Part shown: one piece after another, positions 22,131-33,825 of the stretch
Position numbering within the stretch: the stretch's first letter is position 1
How the letters are laid out: every line of letters begins with the position of its first letter
Assembly: GCF_021130785.1 (NCBI RefSeq)
Contig: NC_060213.1
Span: 66,693,001 to 66,757,000, forward strand
Reading direction: 5' to 3'
DNA length: 64,000 nucleotides
Origin: Homalodisca vitripennis
Lineage: Eukaryota; Arthropoda; Insecta; Hemiptera; Cicadellidae
The notes under the pieces: generated by a model
Told to the model about the DNA's origin: nothing
The model's input: the letters and a program-made list of their open reading frames with translations, nothing else
The model's database searches: none
Program-made: the position numbers and the translations under genes

Positions 22131-23403
22131 CTGAAACAATGCATGAAACAATGTAATTAAGTAGAATGCATCTCATTCATGCGTCATGTTTCACCTCTTT
22201 ATATATATCTTATCAAATCGACGATTCCCGTTCCGCTATCCATATACATAGTACGCTTAATTGCTGCTCACGTACTTACCAGTCTTAGTAATATTTAATT
22301 TTTTATGGAACTTTTTAAACAATTAATTACAAAGCGAGTGTCTTTAGTTATCGCAACATCAACCTGCTCTACAGAGAAAGGGTGCACCCTCCGCCACTTC
22401 TATTGTTTGATACAGTCCACTACTCTTAAAGACTTCACATTCAGGGACCGATGAAATGAAAGTAGTAGATATCGCATAGACAGACAGAGGGACAAATTTA
22501 TTTATTTCAACGGCAAACCCATCGTACATGAAAACTTTCAGCATAAGATGGAGTGCTGACATAAACATCTGTAATTTATATCATATGTGTAGCATATTAA
22601 TATAATAATGTATTGTTAAACAGTGCTGTAGGTATAGCTAAATATATAGTAACAAATCTAAGCCAACCAAACAAATAGCAATAATAAATAACTATCAACA
22701 ATATAAAATAATATAGGCACTAAATAATAGTAAAAATAGATTTAGCATAACATAGTTTCTATGAGTATATAAATTAAACAATATTAACTATGTAATTTGT
22801 GGCAGTAATATAAAGCAATTATTGGAGATTATAACGGATATAACATCTCGCTCACTCTGTTGTCGTCACTGAGAAGAATATCAGCTATCTTTATCCTAGC
22901 TGCAAAAAGTGGTAGTCATTGGAAGATACGGAGAGAATCTACGGGCGTTTCCAGGTAAAACATAACTGAAGACCCAACCCAAATAGCCTTATAAGTCTAA
23001 TTGTCAGGAATTCAAGAATAGCAACATGACCAGCTAGGTGTATCACTGTATCACTTACGAGTAGTGTAGAATTGGCAGGATTATAATTTTGAAAAGTTTG
23101 ACCAGGTTTGATAGAAGATGGAAGTTTTTAATCACTCAATATACAAATAACAGCATTGTATTGGCAATGCTGCGCACATAAGCAATATGATTCCAGGGGC
23201 AAAGGATAGAAGACATTAGAACACAAAGACTTTAAATTTATTGATTTTGTCCAGCACGGAATTATAAAAGTTTGTATTCTGAGTCAATAGGTTGTTGGCT
23301 CTTAAGTAAGTCAGGATCGCACATTTTCCAGGATTTAATTCCATTGCTTTCAACTTACTTCAGCTGCAATAGAACACAAGGTATCCTGCAAGTTTTCACA
23401 ATG

Positions 23404-23613
23404 TTAACTAGTTCCTTCGAGGAATACCTTAACCTTATCAGCAAACATGAGACATTTAGTATAAATTATATTATATATGTAATTTACAAAGAAGTTGAAT
23501 AAAAACGGAACCAAATTTGAGCCTTGGAATCCCCAGATATTAAGATGAATGTCCAGGAGTATGATCCAAAATTTTACCATCATGCCTGGTTTGTCGATTA
23601 ACTTGTGAGTCAC
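23404..23613 (-). pseudogene. LINE reverse transcriptase relic
   Basis: A short open stretch reads GFQGSNLVPFLFNFFVNYI and then LMFADKVKVF. These match the RT core of Jockey/CR1-type LINEs (GVPQGSxLGPxLFNxFxNDI and FADDxKxF), but the catalytic YxDD is FADK and neighbouring frames are closed. This is a very old fragment. The flanking 22.9-23.9 kb may hold further unrecognisable remnants. Confidence 0.6.
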
Positions 23614-24692
23614 TCAAGTAGAGAATCAGTTATTCGAAAGTGAATCGCCCTTTACCTTTTAAAAATATTCATTTCAACAAGAGGAACCAGGATAACACGG
23701 TTTCGGAAATTTGCATCGTTATAGTTGCAAAATGTGTAATTCCCCCACCTATCGAAGAGGGTGGATTCCAATCCTCGAAACGTTTGGTAACCATAACGAT
23801 GGCAAATGTCTTGAATCCTTTTGTCCTGACAAACTATCGTCAATAACAAACTTTAAGCAAAGAACAAGAGGAACCTCTGCACCAAGGAATTTATGGGAAC
23901 TTTCGATATAAAGCTATTGTAAAGATGATCAGAGGGATCGAAAACAAAATCAATCTAAAAAGCATTTCAGATCGTTGATAGTTTGTACAGTTCTCCTCCG
24001 AGAGCACATTTTGGGAACACCTAATGTTCGTGGGAGTATATGAATGATTGGTAAAAACGAAGTTTCATTATTAACCAGACAGTAAAGGAAGATTGGAACG
24101 ATAACTTCCACCGGACACGAAGTTGATGTTTTGTTGTTAGAGCTAAGATTATTTTGTTGACATTCATTGTTTTATTTGAAACCTCTTAATCTAAAATGCC
24201 GATAAATTGTTGTAAGTATATTACTTGAAGTGCAAACTTACAAAATTCGATAGTATATTATTATTTATAGAGAGATAAATTAAACATTAATTGAAACTGA
24301 CAAGCACATACTTGTACACACAGCCAGTTGACATTGAACAGAGCCTGGATCAAGTGTAGAAAATCATGGATAAAAATTGTTAACGATTTGGTGACAAATA
24401 CTAATTCTGTTAAACACTTAGTCGTACTACAGCATATACAACGCTATGGTAAATGATCATCTACAACCAGAAATAATAGTATTAAACTATATGTAATCCA
24501 AAATTTAAAGGATGACTTAATTTTACACTGCTTTTACGACCCTTAGGCTTTTAGTTTTGCACTGTAGAAACAATAATTATTTCAAAATAATTGAACTTTT
24601 TAAATACAATTTATTCCAACGCTGGATTGAATTATTTGTTGTTATAATTTAATTTTCTATATAGTCTCCATTGCGCATATTAACATACTTAC

Positions 24693-24872
24693 TTGTACTA
24701 GCAATCACCACCATTTCAAAAATATCATCTGTGCGATCTGAAGGTGGGGAGCCGACCGATAACTGTTCTGTTAACTTCCTACCGACTTCGTTGAAGACCG
24801 GAAGGAAGTTTTCCACATTAGAAGGACGCATCACGGGGTTCATCAGCTTCCGGTACTTCTTCCATATGTGAA
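24693..24872 (-). pseudogene. P450 exon 4
   Basis: Acceptor CTACAG and donor GTAAGT border 180 bp reading VHIWKKYRKLMNPVMRPSN and then FLPVFNEVGRKLTEQL. The W-x3-R-K motif is the P450 C-helix WxxxR that contacts the haem propionate, and FxxVFN is typical of CYP4. Phase 1 at the 5' side matches exon 3. Confidence 0.75.
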
Positions 24873-25280
24873 CTGTAGCACAATTGTATTTTTATGTAAT
24901 TTTTTGCAGCCTAAAATAGCAAAATATTGAATAAACAATATATTGCTACTGTTTATTCTTCCTTTTAAAGTACTAATATTTCAAACATAAAATCAATCTC
25001 ATCACGGTGTTTGAAGAATGGAAGCACATACTTAATTTTAAACTGTAAATTGTCTTAAAAACAGGTCTAAAGACCATTATTGCTCTGGTATTGAAGTAAA
25101 GGTTTTTTATATCAAAAAGTGTAACTCGGTAGTTTTTTTTATAACTGAAAATATTGACTGAGTTCATATCATGAATATGGTGCTTTAAAATGTTCAGTTA
25201 TTTTACTGTGTTCACATAAGGTAGATAATTAGATTATATATAAGTAAGATTTTATTGGTATTCAAATATATTATGCTCAC

Positions 25281-25374
25281 CTGGAGACAAAAGAATATTA
25301 TTGACTAAAAACACTTTGAACAGGGAGTAATATTGACTATCTTTCTCCAACATGCTGGAGCTGTTCAAAATAAC
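25281..25374 (-). pseudogene. P450 exon 3
   Basis: TTACAG acceptor and GTGAGC donor border a 94-bp exon reading VILNSSSMLEKDSQYYSLFK and then LLSPG. This fits the P450 stretch (VxxIL-S-xxxxEK-xxY) just before the C-helix. Phases match exon 2 (0) and exon 4 (1). Confidence 0.75.
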
Positions 25375-27268
25375 CTGTAAACAAGTGATTTAGTTAATAG
25401 TCGTAATCTTTAAATGTGTGTCTATATATAATAGGGGAAAATCGCACAAAGGCGGGCAGAATAGGATTTCACGTGATCTCCAATAATTGGTGTGCTTACA
25501 AGTACTAGGAGCATCTAAGTGTTATAACACCCAGATTGTGGCTAGTGACACAGGTCACGTAATATAGAAACAACTTATTGAACAAAGAGGGTTGGAGAGG
25601 GTTAAAACGTGGTAAAACAGGTTTGTGGATAGTGAAAGTAAGTGCTGTGTACTGTAATGTTGTATTTGCCCCCACAAGGCACATCACAACACTGAGTTGG
25701 TTCACGGTAATGTCTGGGGTTGATCTTGAATTATAAAATCTTGAGTCAATGTCACTATACAAGTATGGCAGGGTAAAAAGCACACAGAATTAAAGGAGAG
25801 ATTGAAATAAGGAAACCATTCTGACAGTATGTAACTAAATTAACTCTTATTAACCGAGGTTTTGCTGCACGAAAGACTTAAGCAAACGTGAGCTACAGCG
25901 GGAGCAAGAGGTACAAAATCGCACCTTGATTAAGAGACCGGAATAATCCCTTGAAGCTCAGTACAAGAATGAAACTTCAGGGAGGAACTGTCGGCATCAG
26001 GGGTATCTCCAATACAGCCCTAAGAGGGTCCGGCTATTCCATTCAAATACACCGTGATCTCTGACAATTTAGAGACAAGAGAAGAGATCAGGTGATCTTT
26101 TCTATCAGCAGACTGTGCGTAGTCAGCTGGTATAGCTCACTGTAGACATACAGGGAAGTAAATGTCAATCATGTGTTGTAAATATTATACAGGGTGTAAA
26201 TTAAGTCCTAATACGCCTGAATAAATTCCAAACGGATTGAGATATAGATGTACAGTCTTCACCATACTTATCAAAATCCTTTTTTAATAATTGGAGGATA
26301 AAAGATTATTGAAGATTTTTCAAAGAAGGTAAAAGGGGGCAACTTTATTTTTAAAATTGCAAACCCGTCATTTTCAGTAGATTCAGTAGAAACACAATAA
26401 AATGAGTAAAACATTTCTACGAAAATGTTATGAGCGAATAACCCCATACATTGTAATGCCGCTTAGAAAAAGACACCTCTTACCAAAATTGTGCACACCA
26501 CACAAATTAGTCTCTAAGAATGGGGATAAGGTGGCCACCTCACATTCTTACTGAAAGATATCATACATGCATTGTGTTGATACGCTTAGGACATTGGTAT
26601 TGTCCCTACAGACTGTTATTTTTTGTACTATTTGCCTGTAAAAACATCGCATTGTCTTATTTCCATTGGGTTTCATTTAAATTGATCTTGAAAAGAATGA
26701 AACAAGATATAAGTTTATAGGATAACCCCCTTTGAATGGCAGGGGTGTGAATGTTTTATCTTCGAAAAATCCACACAAATTGATAACATTTATTCATGCA
26801 ACAAATACATACAATATTCTAAAGAAATATTATATTCCAATAGCGTGTTCAGTGAGTCTAGTTATATATGTCAATATTATTCTAAAATCAGCAGGTTGAT
26901 TTACTCAATAAGGGATAAATGTCTAATAACATGGAAATAAAGATATTCTTACATTGAATTTTAATAAAATGTGTAGGTTAAGTTTTGAATGTATTGGTAA
27001 AACATATTTTTCTTACGTATGACTATATAAATATTTAATTCCTGCGCAAATTAGTAAGGACCAAGTTTTGACCATATCTTCTTAAAATGTCAATAGGGTG
27101 GACCAAAATAAATCTCTATGTGATTAGTAAATGTAGACTTTTATACATTTGCTTTCCGCTAAAGTTTTAGTTCCAGTGTCAGTCTCGAAACAGTGAACAG
27201 TGACCAACAATCAATCAAATTATTCGTTTACACCCAAAACTTAATCATTATGATTAAGTTATACTTAC
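25375..27268. other. P450 intron 2
   Basis: About 1.9 kb without a supported gene. A TACAGGGTGTAAATTAAGTC sequence near 26189 looks like the tip of a DNA transposon, but no matching inverted end was found. Confidence 0.4.
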
Positions 27269-27375
27269 TTGGATATCCGCTGGGTCTACTACTACGAAAA
27301 TGGGAATTGGGCCTATCCAAAATCAGAATATGCCATTGGAATCTGAACTTATTTTCAGTAGATTTATAGTCACAT
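27269..27375 (-). pseudogene. P450 exon 2 with premature TGA
   Basis: TTTCAG acceptor and GTAAGT donor border a 107-bp exon ending FWIGPIPIFVVVDPADIQ, the classic P450 WxGPxPxVxVxDPxxxx block. One TGA at 27323-27325 (minus strand) replaces the residue just before FW, which is normally Arg (a CGA to TGA change would do this). Phases match exon 1 (1) and exon 3 (0). Confidence 0.75.
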
Positions 27376-28757
27376 CTGAAATCAGACATGCTTTGTATCA
27401 TATAGGCTACAGTAATTCTTCAACAACAAAAATTAAGAAGATATAAATAAATATAAAAGAATATTTTTCTTAAGTGATGACGAAAATCGCTGTAGTTCTA
27501 ACTAATTAGGAGTCGCCAGAGAGCCAGTAAAGTCTGAGACATTAGGCTGGGTCTGAGTCCAAATAGTGGTGGTCCAAATCCTCCTGAAACCGGCGCTCTC
27601 CCTGTAATACTACTTTACTCTCATAATGCCCAATAACAGTTTTTCGTGCAGTTTTATTAAAATAAATCTTCGGTGCAGTGAATATTTAAAAGGAAATTTA
27701 CGCCACCTTTAAAGAAAAATGTAATTTATAATCTCATGATTTTGTTCCTCTGTAGAATCGTATCTGATTAAAACCAGTGGGTACAATTCTAGGTAATGGA
27801 GATGATACCTTTTATTATTTTACTGTACTGGAGTCATTATCGTATCCTTTTATGTTTTCTTATCAATGTAATTTAACAAGTCTGTTATATTGTCTTGGTG
27901 GAGGTGGAGGTGAACTGTAGGTTGTTGTCATTCTCCTGCAAAGATATGCTTCTTTGAAGAAGAATTCCAATATATCCGTTAATAAATACCAATTATCAAT
28001 CGAATGCAGAAAAGTTTGTCTTAACAACAATTTTTTTTATAACTGAGGTATTGATACTAATTATTTGATGAAGGTGCATATCCGACATGATTAAAAAGAA
28101 TGTGAGAAAGTTTCTAAATGAAAATTGTTTATGATACGCTTTATACATAATTTATCCAATTACACCACGGTGAAAGAAACAACACGGTCTAAAGGTGCGC
28201 ACAATACAATATAAAATGTCCGATAATTAATTATTTAAACTTTTGTATAGATTATTAATATATTATAATTTTCCTTATACTTTGCTTTTTCTAAGCGATT
28301 AGACATAATCAATAAACGTTTGTTCCAGGATTTTCGCCTCTTTTTATCTATAATGACATTGAATTAGGATATAAAAATGGAATTCCTTATCAATGACACA
28401 ATATCTTAAAAACGATGGTACTTTTCCTAATATGAAAGGATGGTTTACATCTGGATATTTTCTGGCCAATTCTTGAATTATATTGCAACGTTTCATCCGG
28501 TTCTACTTCATCCAGATCCTAGGAGTAGTCTTCAGGTACATCACAAACTGTGATGTTTTATTGTAGCAGAAGATTGTATTCGGAAGTCTGCAGTTCATCA
28601 CAATAAATATATCTTTCAAGACGAAACCACTAAATGAATCTGATATTACAGCCTGCTACATCTGGTCTAGACACTCAGAAATTACCGGGTCTCACAAAAA
28701 ACCCAAACAATAATAAATTATAATTCCCGTAGAGTAAATAAAATTTAATAAACTTAC
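27376..28757. other. P450 intron 1
   Basis: About 1.4 kb of AT-rich sequence without a supported feature. Confidence 0.4.
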
Positions 28758-28926
28758 CAGTGATGTCACCAAAGAAGAGGTGTGCGTTGCCGATGATGGG
28801 CAGGGTAGGAGGACACGGTAGTTTGGTAGCGATGGCTAGAACATGTCTGTACTCCCATCTGAACCGCAAGTACATTGTCAACAGGAGTAGACAGACAGCG
28901 TACAGTAAAACCAGGAGAACTGACAT
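28758..28926 (-). pseudogene. P450 exon 1 (signal anchor and proline hinge)
   Basis: Starts MSVLLVLLYAVCLLLL, an N-terminal membrane anchor, then basic residues and LPCPPTLPIIGNAHLFFGDI, the microsomal P450 hinge (usual LPGPP with Cys for Gly). It ends at a GTAAGT donor in phase 1. Copy B's terminal repeat begins about 185 bp upstream of this start codon. Confidence 0.8.
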
Positions 28927-29111
28927 TGCCGAGACTGTACTGGTGTCGGGCTGCTAGGAATATGAACAAAATATATTGAATTACTAAGTATACCGTAACA
29001 CAAGTCTTACTAAAAAATATTTAATAACCTCCCCCCCCCTCGCAAACCCAGAAATAAGTCTGCCGAGACAATATGTTCAAGGCCGCCGTGCCGCTTGTGT
29101 GTGCCTTCACT

Positions 29112-29365
29112 TATATCTTGGCAAGTAGATAGTAATGTGGCGTTTCTGGCGCACCTTTGGGACAGTCAGAAAATCAATAGAAAATACTGTTTAAAGGACA
29201 ATAAACGAATCTGTAAAATGAAACAGTAACTCACGAATGAAAAATTAACCGAATCCGTTCCAAAAGCGACCCAGAATCCCCTACTGACCAAAAATGAAAT
29301 ATCACGAATGAAAAATAACCGAATCTATAGCTGTTTGCTTCTACTTTCTTAAGCTGTTTTAATGT
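29112..29365 (+). repeat. terminal repeat, left end of copy B
   Basis: AAGTAGATAGTAATGTGGCG opens the element, followed by GGCGCACCTTTGG and two copies of a CACGAATGAAAAATxACCGAATC word, ending GCTTCTACTTTCTTAAGCTG. It matches copy C's left end in the same orientation and copy A's right end in reverse. Confidence 0.8.
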
Positions 29366-29422
29366 CTATTACTAATGTTAAATCTCCTTAGAACCAATGT
29401 AAAATCTTCGAATTCTTAATCT

Positions 29423-29727
29423 TTATTCTACAAAGTTAATTGTAACACATTCTTTGTATTTTATTGTCTTTTTCCCAGCAACAATCAAGTGTAATTTATC
29501 ATTTTTATTCAATTCTATAATCTTTTTTTCATCCAAAACAGTCAAAAATCTATTTGGCAAATGTACTTTGAAATCTTCTAATTCTGCTATGATTGTAAGC
29601 CTGAATTTATCTTTCATTTTCTCCAATGTCACAATTTTGTATTTCTTATTTCTTCTAAATCATTTAATTTCTTATATTCTTTAAATCTTAGTTCACCAAT
29701 TCCATTTAATTCCTTTAGTAGCTCCAT
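29423..29727 (-). pseudogene. small OB-like accessory protein, frameshifted (copy B)
   Basis: Homologue of the intact 101-residue ORF at 47723-48028 (AELEDFKVHLPNRFLTVLDE versus AELEDCKVHLPNRFLTVLDE). A one-base loss near 29640 puts the first 30 codons in another frame. Small proteins with this LD-x-F-x-V-x-LP-x-RF pattern recur in arthropod Mavericks. Function is unknown; a small nucleic-acid-binding beta-barrel is a guess. The start has CCTATATAAATGG. Confidence 0.6.
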
Positions 29728-29756
29728 TTATATAGGTAAAATATTATTGATTTTCT

Positions 29757-29956
29757 AAATTTCAATTTTATAGTGATTTTTCGAAAATATCGTTCAAATT
29801 ATCAACTTTTTAAGGTACATACATACACTGGTACTAGAGTATTTTTGAAAAAATCCTAAAAAATCTACCGAATCATCTCTAATTATTGCGAAGTTTTAGC
29901 TTAAAAGTTGATAATTTGAGCGATATTTTCGAAAAATCACTATAAAATTTAAATTT
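29757..29956. repeat. 54-bp inverted repeat between divergent genes of copy B
   Basis: Left arm 29757-29810 and right arm 29903-29956 are reverse complements at 52 of 54 positions by eye, separated by 92 nt. It lies between the divergently transcribed small gene and polymerase. It could fold into a cruciform or be a short foldback element. Confidence 0.85.
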
Positions 29957-29974
29957 AAAAAAGGCTATGAATAA

Positions 29975-29993
29975 AATGTTTCTTATATAAATG
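29975..29993 (+). promoter_or_regulatory. shared start motif, polymerase (copy B)
   Basis: TTTCTTATATAAATG abuts the polymerase start codon; it is the same type of block as at other genes of the family. Confidence 0.5.
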
Positions 29994-32900
29994 AAGCGTG
30001 AAAAAATAAAATGTCCGTTTTGTAAGAAAGAAATCCTAAAACATAACTATGATCGACATTATAGCTCAAAAATCCATTTAAAAAACATACAACTTTACGA
30101 AATTGAACTGAATTATTTAAGGAATCGGGCTAAAGAAAATCAAATTGTCGATCATGAAAAGATGTACAATATAGAAAAATTGCGTGAATTAAAGAAAAGC
30201 TTTAAGGAAGATAAAAAAGATCTCAATCTATTTACTGACAAAAACATTCAATCAATCGCTGAAAAATTGTTCATTGAAACAAACGATTAAACTAAGTCTG
30301 AAATGATCAAAGAAATTGATAAAACTCTTAAAGTAAAATACGAAAATATCATTGATGAAGAAGTTTTATCCTCAATACACGGTCTTTTCAAGCAATACAT
30401 TTTAACAAAATTGAACGACAATTCCATGTCAATTTACAAAGTATCTTTCAATTATGCGGCCAGAAATTAAAAGTTTAATCGAACAATTTCAAGAAAATGT
30501 TAAAAATATGAAGGGTTATCTCTCTTTGGAATGTGAATATGAACGAACTTTAGTGAACGGTGAAACACAAACATGTCCAATGTTTTTTACTATAAAAGCA
30601 GACGAAATCTTCGATGTAAACGATTTTATCACTAAACAATTTAATAAATTAACACATCGTGAAAAGACAAATCATCCAAATAAGGGTTCCGGTTGGACAT
30701 TTAAAAGCTGCAAACAATTAGTTTTGAGCCTTAATAAACATAAATTTATGAACGCAGGATCATATATTGATTTACCACAAGAGATAAAGGTAAAAAAGCT
30801 TGTATAAATATAAAAAATAAAGATGATTATTGCTTTATTTATTCTATCAGATGTGCTATTGAAAAACCAGAAAGAGACTGCGAAAGATGAAAACAATATG
30901 AACAATTTGTAAATGACGAGATATTTTCGGGCTTTGATTATCCAATGTCTTTAAGAGATATACAATTATTTGAGAAACGAAGTTACAATTCCAAGTAAAA
31001 ATATCCAAAAATGTCTATAAATATCTATACTTATGACGAAAAACTCAACATTGTTCAATTACAAATTTCCGAAGTTTATATTGCCGAGTTAGAAATCGAT
31101 TTATTGTATGTTAAACAAGAAGACAAATCTCATTATGTCTTGATAAGAGATTTAAATAGATTAGTGAGTTCTCAGTTATCTAAACACGAACATAAAAAAT
31201 TACTATGTAGAAGATGTTTAAGTCATTTCTACAAATATAGTGCTTTAGCTGATCATTTAGAAATTTGCAAGCAACATGAAGTTTGTAAACCAATTATGCC
31301 ATTTCTAAGTCAAACAACATCATTTAATAATTATCAAAAAAAGTTTAACCATCCGTACGTTATTTATATGGATTTTGAAAGCATATTAGAAAAAATTACA
31401 ACATGTAAGAATAATCCACAAAAATCTACTACAACCAAGATTCAGAAGCATATTCCTTACGGTTTTACTCTATATTTAGTATCGAATGTAACCAATCGCA
31501 TGTATAAACCTATATGTTATCGAGCCAAAAATGAAGACGATTTGCCTAATGTTCCTGAAAAATTGTTTGAAGAGCTTAATAAATTATCGAAATACATAGC
31601 TAAAAAATATAATTCAAGGAACATGAAGCCTATGAAATTAACTGAAGATGAAGAAATTTCATATCAAAATTCAAACGTTTGTCATATCTGTGAAACAGAA
31701 GGTTTTGATGGTGAAAAAAGATTAAAAGTAAGAGATCATTGTCATTTAACAGTTTTCTGTCATAATATGTCAAATTACGATACTCATTTGTACATAAAAG
31801 AATTGGCTAAACAATATGGAAATGTTGATTTGATCGCAAACGCAGATGAAAAATATATGTATAAATTATTCTGTAAATTCTGGATATGGCTATGAGTTTG
31901 ACAATGATAAGCCTAGAAAATTTATTAAGTTTTCGTTCGTAGACACATTTAGATTCATGGCATCGCCTATTGAAAAGTTAGCTTAAAACCTCAAGAAAGA
32001 AGACTTTAAACATACAAATCATTTTATACAAGATGGAAGAATATTGAATGAAATTTTAACAAGACTGTCAAATGACGAAGACGATTTTTTTTAAATATTG
32101 TCTGGAAAAGGCATATTTCCTTTCGAATTTATCGATAGTATTGAAAAACTTGATTACACAGCAGAGCTAAAAATTGAAGATTTCTATTCACTTTTGACAG
32201 ATGAGAGCATATCTGAGAAGGATTTTCAACACTATTTAAATGTATGGAACACATTAAAAGTGAAAAATTTAGGAAATTACTCTGATTTGTACAATATCCA
32301 AGATGTACTATTGCTCGGTGATATATTTGAAAATTTCAGAAACAGTTGTCTAAATTGTTACAAACTTGATCCAGCACATTATCTAACAGCTCTAAGTCTC
32401 GCAAGGGATGCTATGTTAAAATTAACGAAAATAGAATTACAATTGATTAGTGATTATAATATGTATTTAATGATTGAAAAAGGTAGTCGTGGAGGTATTT
32501 CTCAATGTATTAAGCGATATGTGAAAGCAAATAACAAATATTTGAAAGATTTCGATAAGACAAAACCTGAAAATTATCTGTTGTACGTCGATGCCAATAA
32601 TCTTTATGGTTATGGTCTTATGCAAAATGTACCATATGGCGATATTAAGTGGATGGATTCGAAAACTTACACAACAGCAGAATGGCAAGAAACAATTTTA
32701 GAACTCACTGGCGACGAAGATTATGGCTATATTCTCGAATTTGATCTAGGATATCCAACAAATTTACATGAACATCACAAGGATTTACTTCTTGCTCCCA
32801 AACATTATAAAAACAAACTTTGCACAACTTTACTGGATAAAACTGAATACGTTGTTCATTCAAAAAATTTGAAATTTTACCTCGAACAAGGGATGGTGTT

Positions 32901-33825
32901 GAAACATGTGAATAGAGTAATAGCATTTGATCAGAAGCCTTTTATGAAAAAGTACATTGATTTTAACACAAACATGAGAACCAAAGCTACAAGTGACTTT
33001 GAGAAAGATTTTTATAAGCTCATTAACAACTCTGTTTTTGGAAAATCTATGGAAAATGTGCGAAATAGATGTGATATCAAAGTAGGAAATGAAGAATTTT
33101 CAATGAAACAGGCCAAGAAAACGAACTTTAAATTGTTCATTATCTTTGACGATAACTGTATAGCGAGTCACATGTACAAACAAAAGGTTAAATTTAACAA
33201 ACCGATCTACATAGGATTTTCATTTCTTGACCTATCAAAATTGTTAATGTATGAGTTTTATTACGATAAATTAAAGAAGTTTGACCCAGATTTGAATCTG
33301 TGTTACATGGATACAGACAGTTATTTCCTAGAATTGAAACGAGATCCTTTTAAAATTATTAAAGAAAATATAGATGACTTTGATACGAGCGAATATCCAA
33401 AAGATTACGAATGTTTCACTACTAAAAATAAGAAGGTAATAGGGAAATTCAAAGATGAGTTAAATAGCGAAGTTTTAAAAGAATTTTGTGGATTGAGATC
33501 GAAAATGTACTCGTACAAATAACTAGACAAAAATCCAGTAAGATGCAAAGGAATCAAATGGAAGCGTTGTAAATAAAACAGTAAATATCGAAAACTTTAA
33601 GAAATGTTTGTTCGAAGATAAAGAAGAATTTAAGAGATGACAGTTATCAAAAGCTACAAACATGAGTTGTACACAGTTACCATATACAAGCTGGCACTGA
33701 ACGCTAAAGATGATAAGAGAACTGTCCTAGAAAATAAGATCGATACAGTACCGTATGCCTATAAAAATGAAGCAAAATCTGATATATTAGACGAATTAAA
33801 TAAATTTGGAAACTTTGATATATAA
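29991..33825 (+). pseudogene. polB: protein-primed family B DNA polymerase, near-complete but broken (copy B)
   Basis: Shows the full domain order in about 1280 codons. N-terminal C2H2 finger (CPFCKKEILKHNYDRHY). Exo I YMDFESIL. Zinc pair CHICE. Exo II FCHNMSNYDTH. Exo III DLYNIQDVLLLGDIF. Palm motif A YVDANNLYGYGLM, motif B NNSVFGKSMENV, motif C CYMDTDSYFLEL. Breaks: TAA at 30288, frameshifts near 30440, 30805, 31890, 32090 and 33610, TAA at 33520. Compared with copy A it lacks 66 bp (22 codons) after RDHCHLT, removing the GKFRGAAH part of an embedded HNH-like motif. The stop abuts the integrase ATG. Confidence 0.9.

Larger units (their letters stand above)
18157..28926 (-). pseudogene. CYP4-like cytochrome P450, N-terminal two thirds, with a nonsense codon
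   Basis: A host gene read from exons on the minus strand: exon 1 28758-28926, exon 2 27269-27375, exon 3 25281-25374, exon 4 24693-24872, and less certain exons at 22067-22130, 19801-19864 and 18157-18257. Splice sites are consensus and phases join exactly for exons 1-4 and for 19801/18157. The product would be an ER-anchored haem monooxygenase. Exon 2 contains an in-frame TGA, and exons for the K-helix and haem-binding Cys were not found before copy A begins. It may be a pseudogene, or the remaining exons may lie beyond copy A. P450 identity is strong; CYP4 assignment is moderate. Confidence 0.72.

Noticed and set aside
22359..22568. 69-codon minus ORF considered as a P450 exon
   Set aside because: No P450 motif and no fitting splice sites in any frame.
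23640..23911. Overlapping ORFs on both strands beside the LINE relic
   Set aside because: Could be more LINE remnant, but no motif could be identified in any frame.
26189..26760. Possible DNA-transposon end (ACAGGGTGTAAATTAAGTC)
   Set aside because: No matching inverted end was found nearby.
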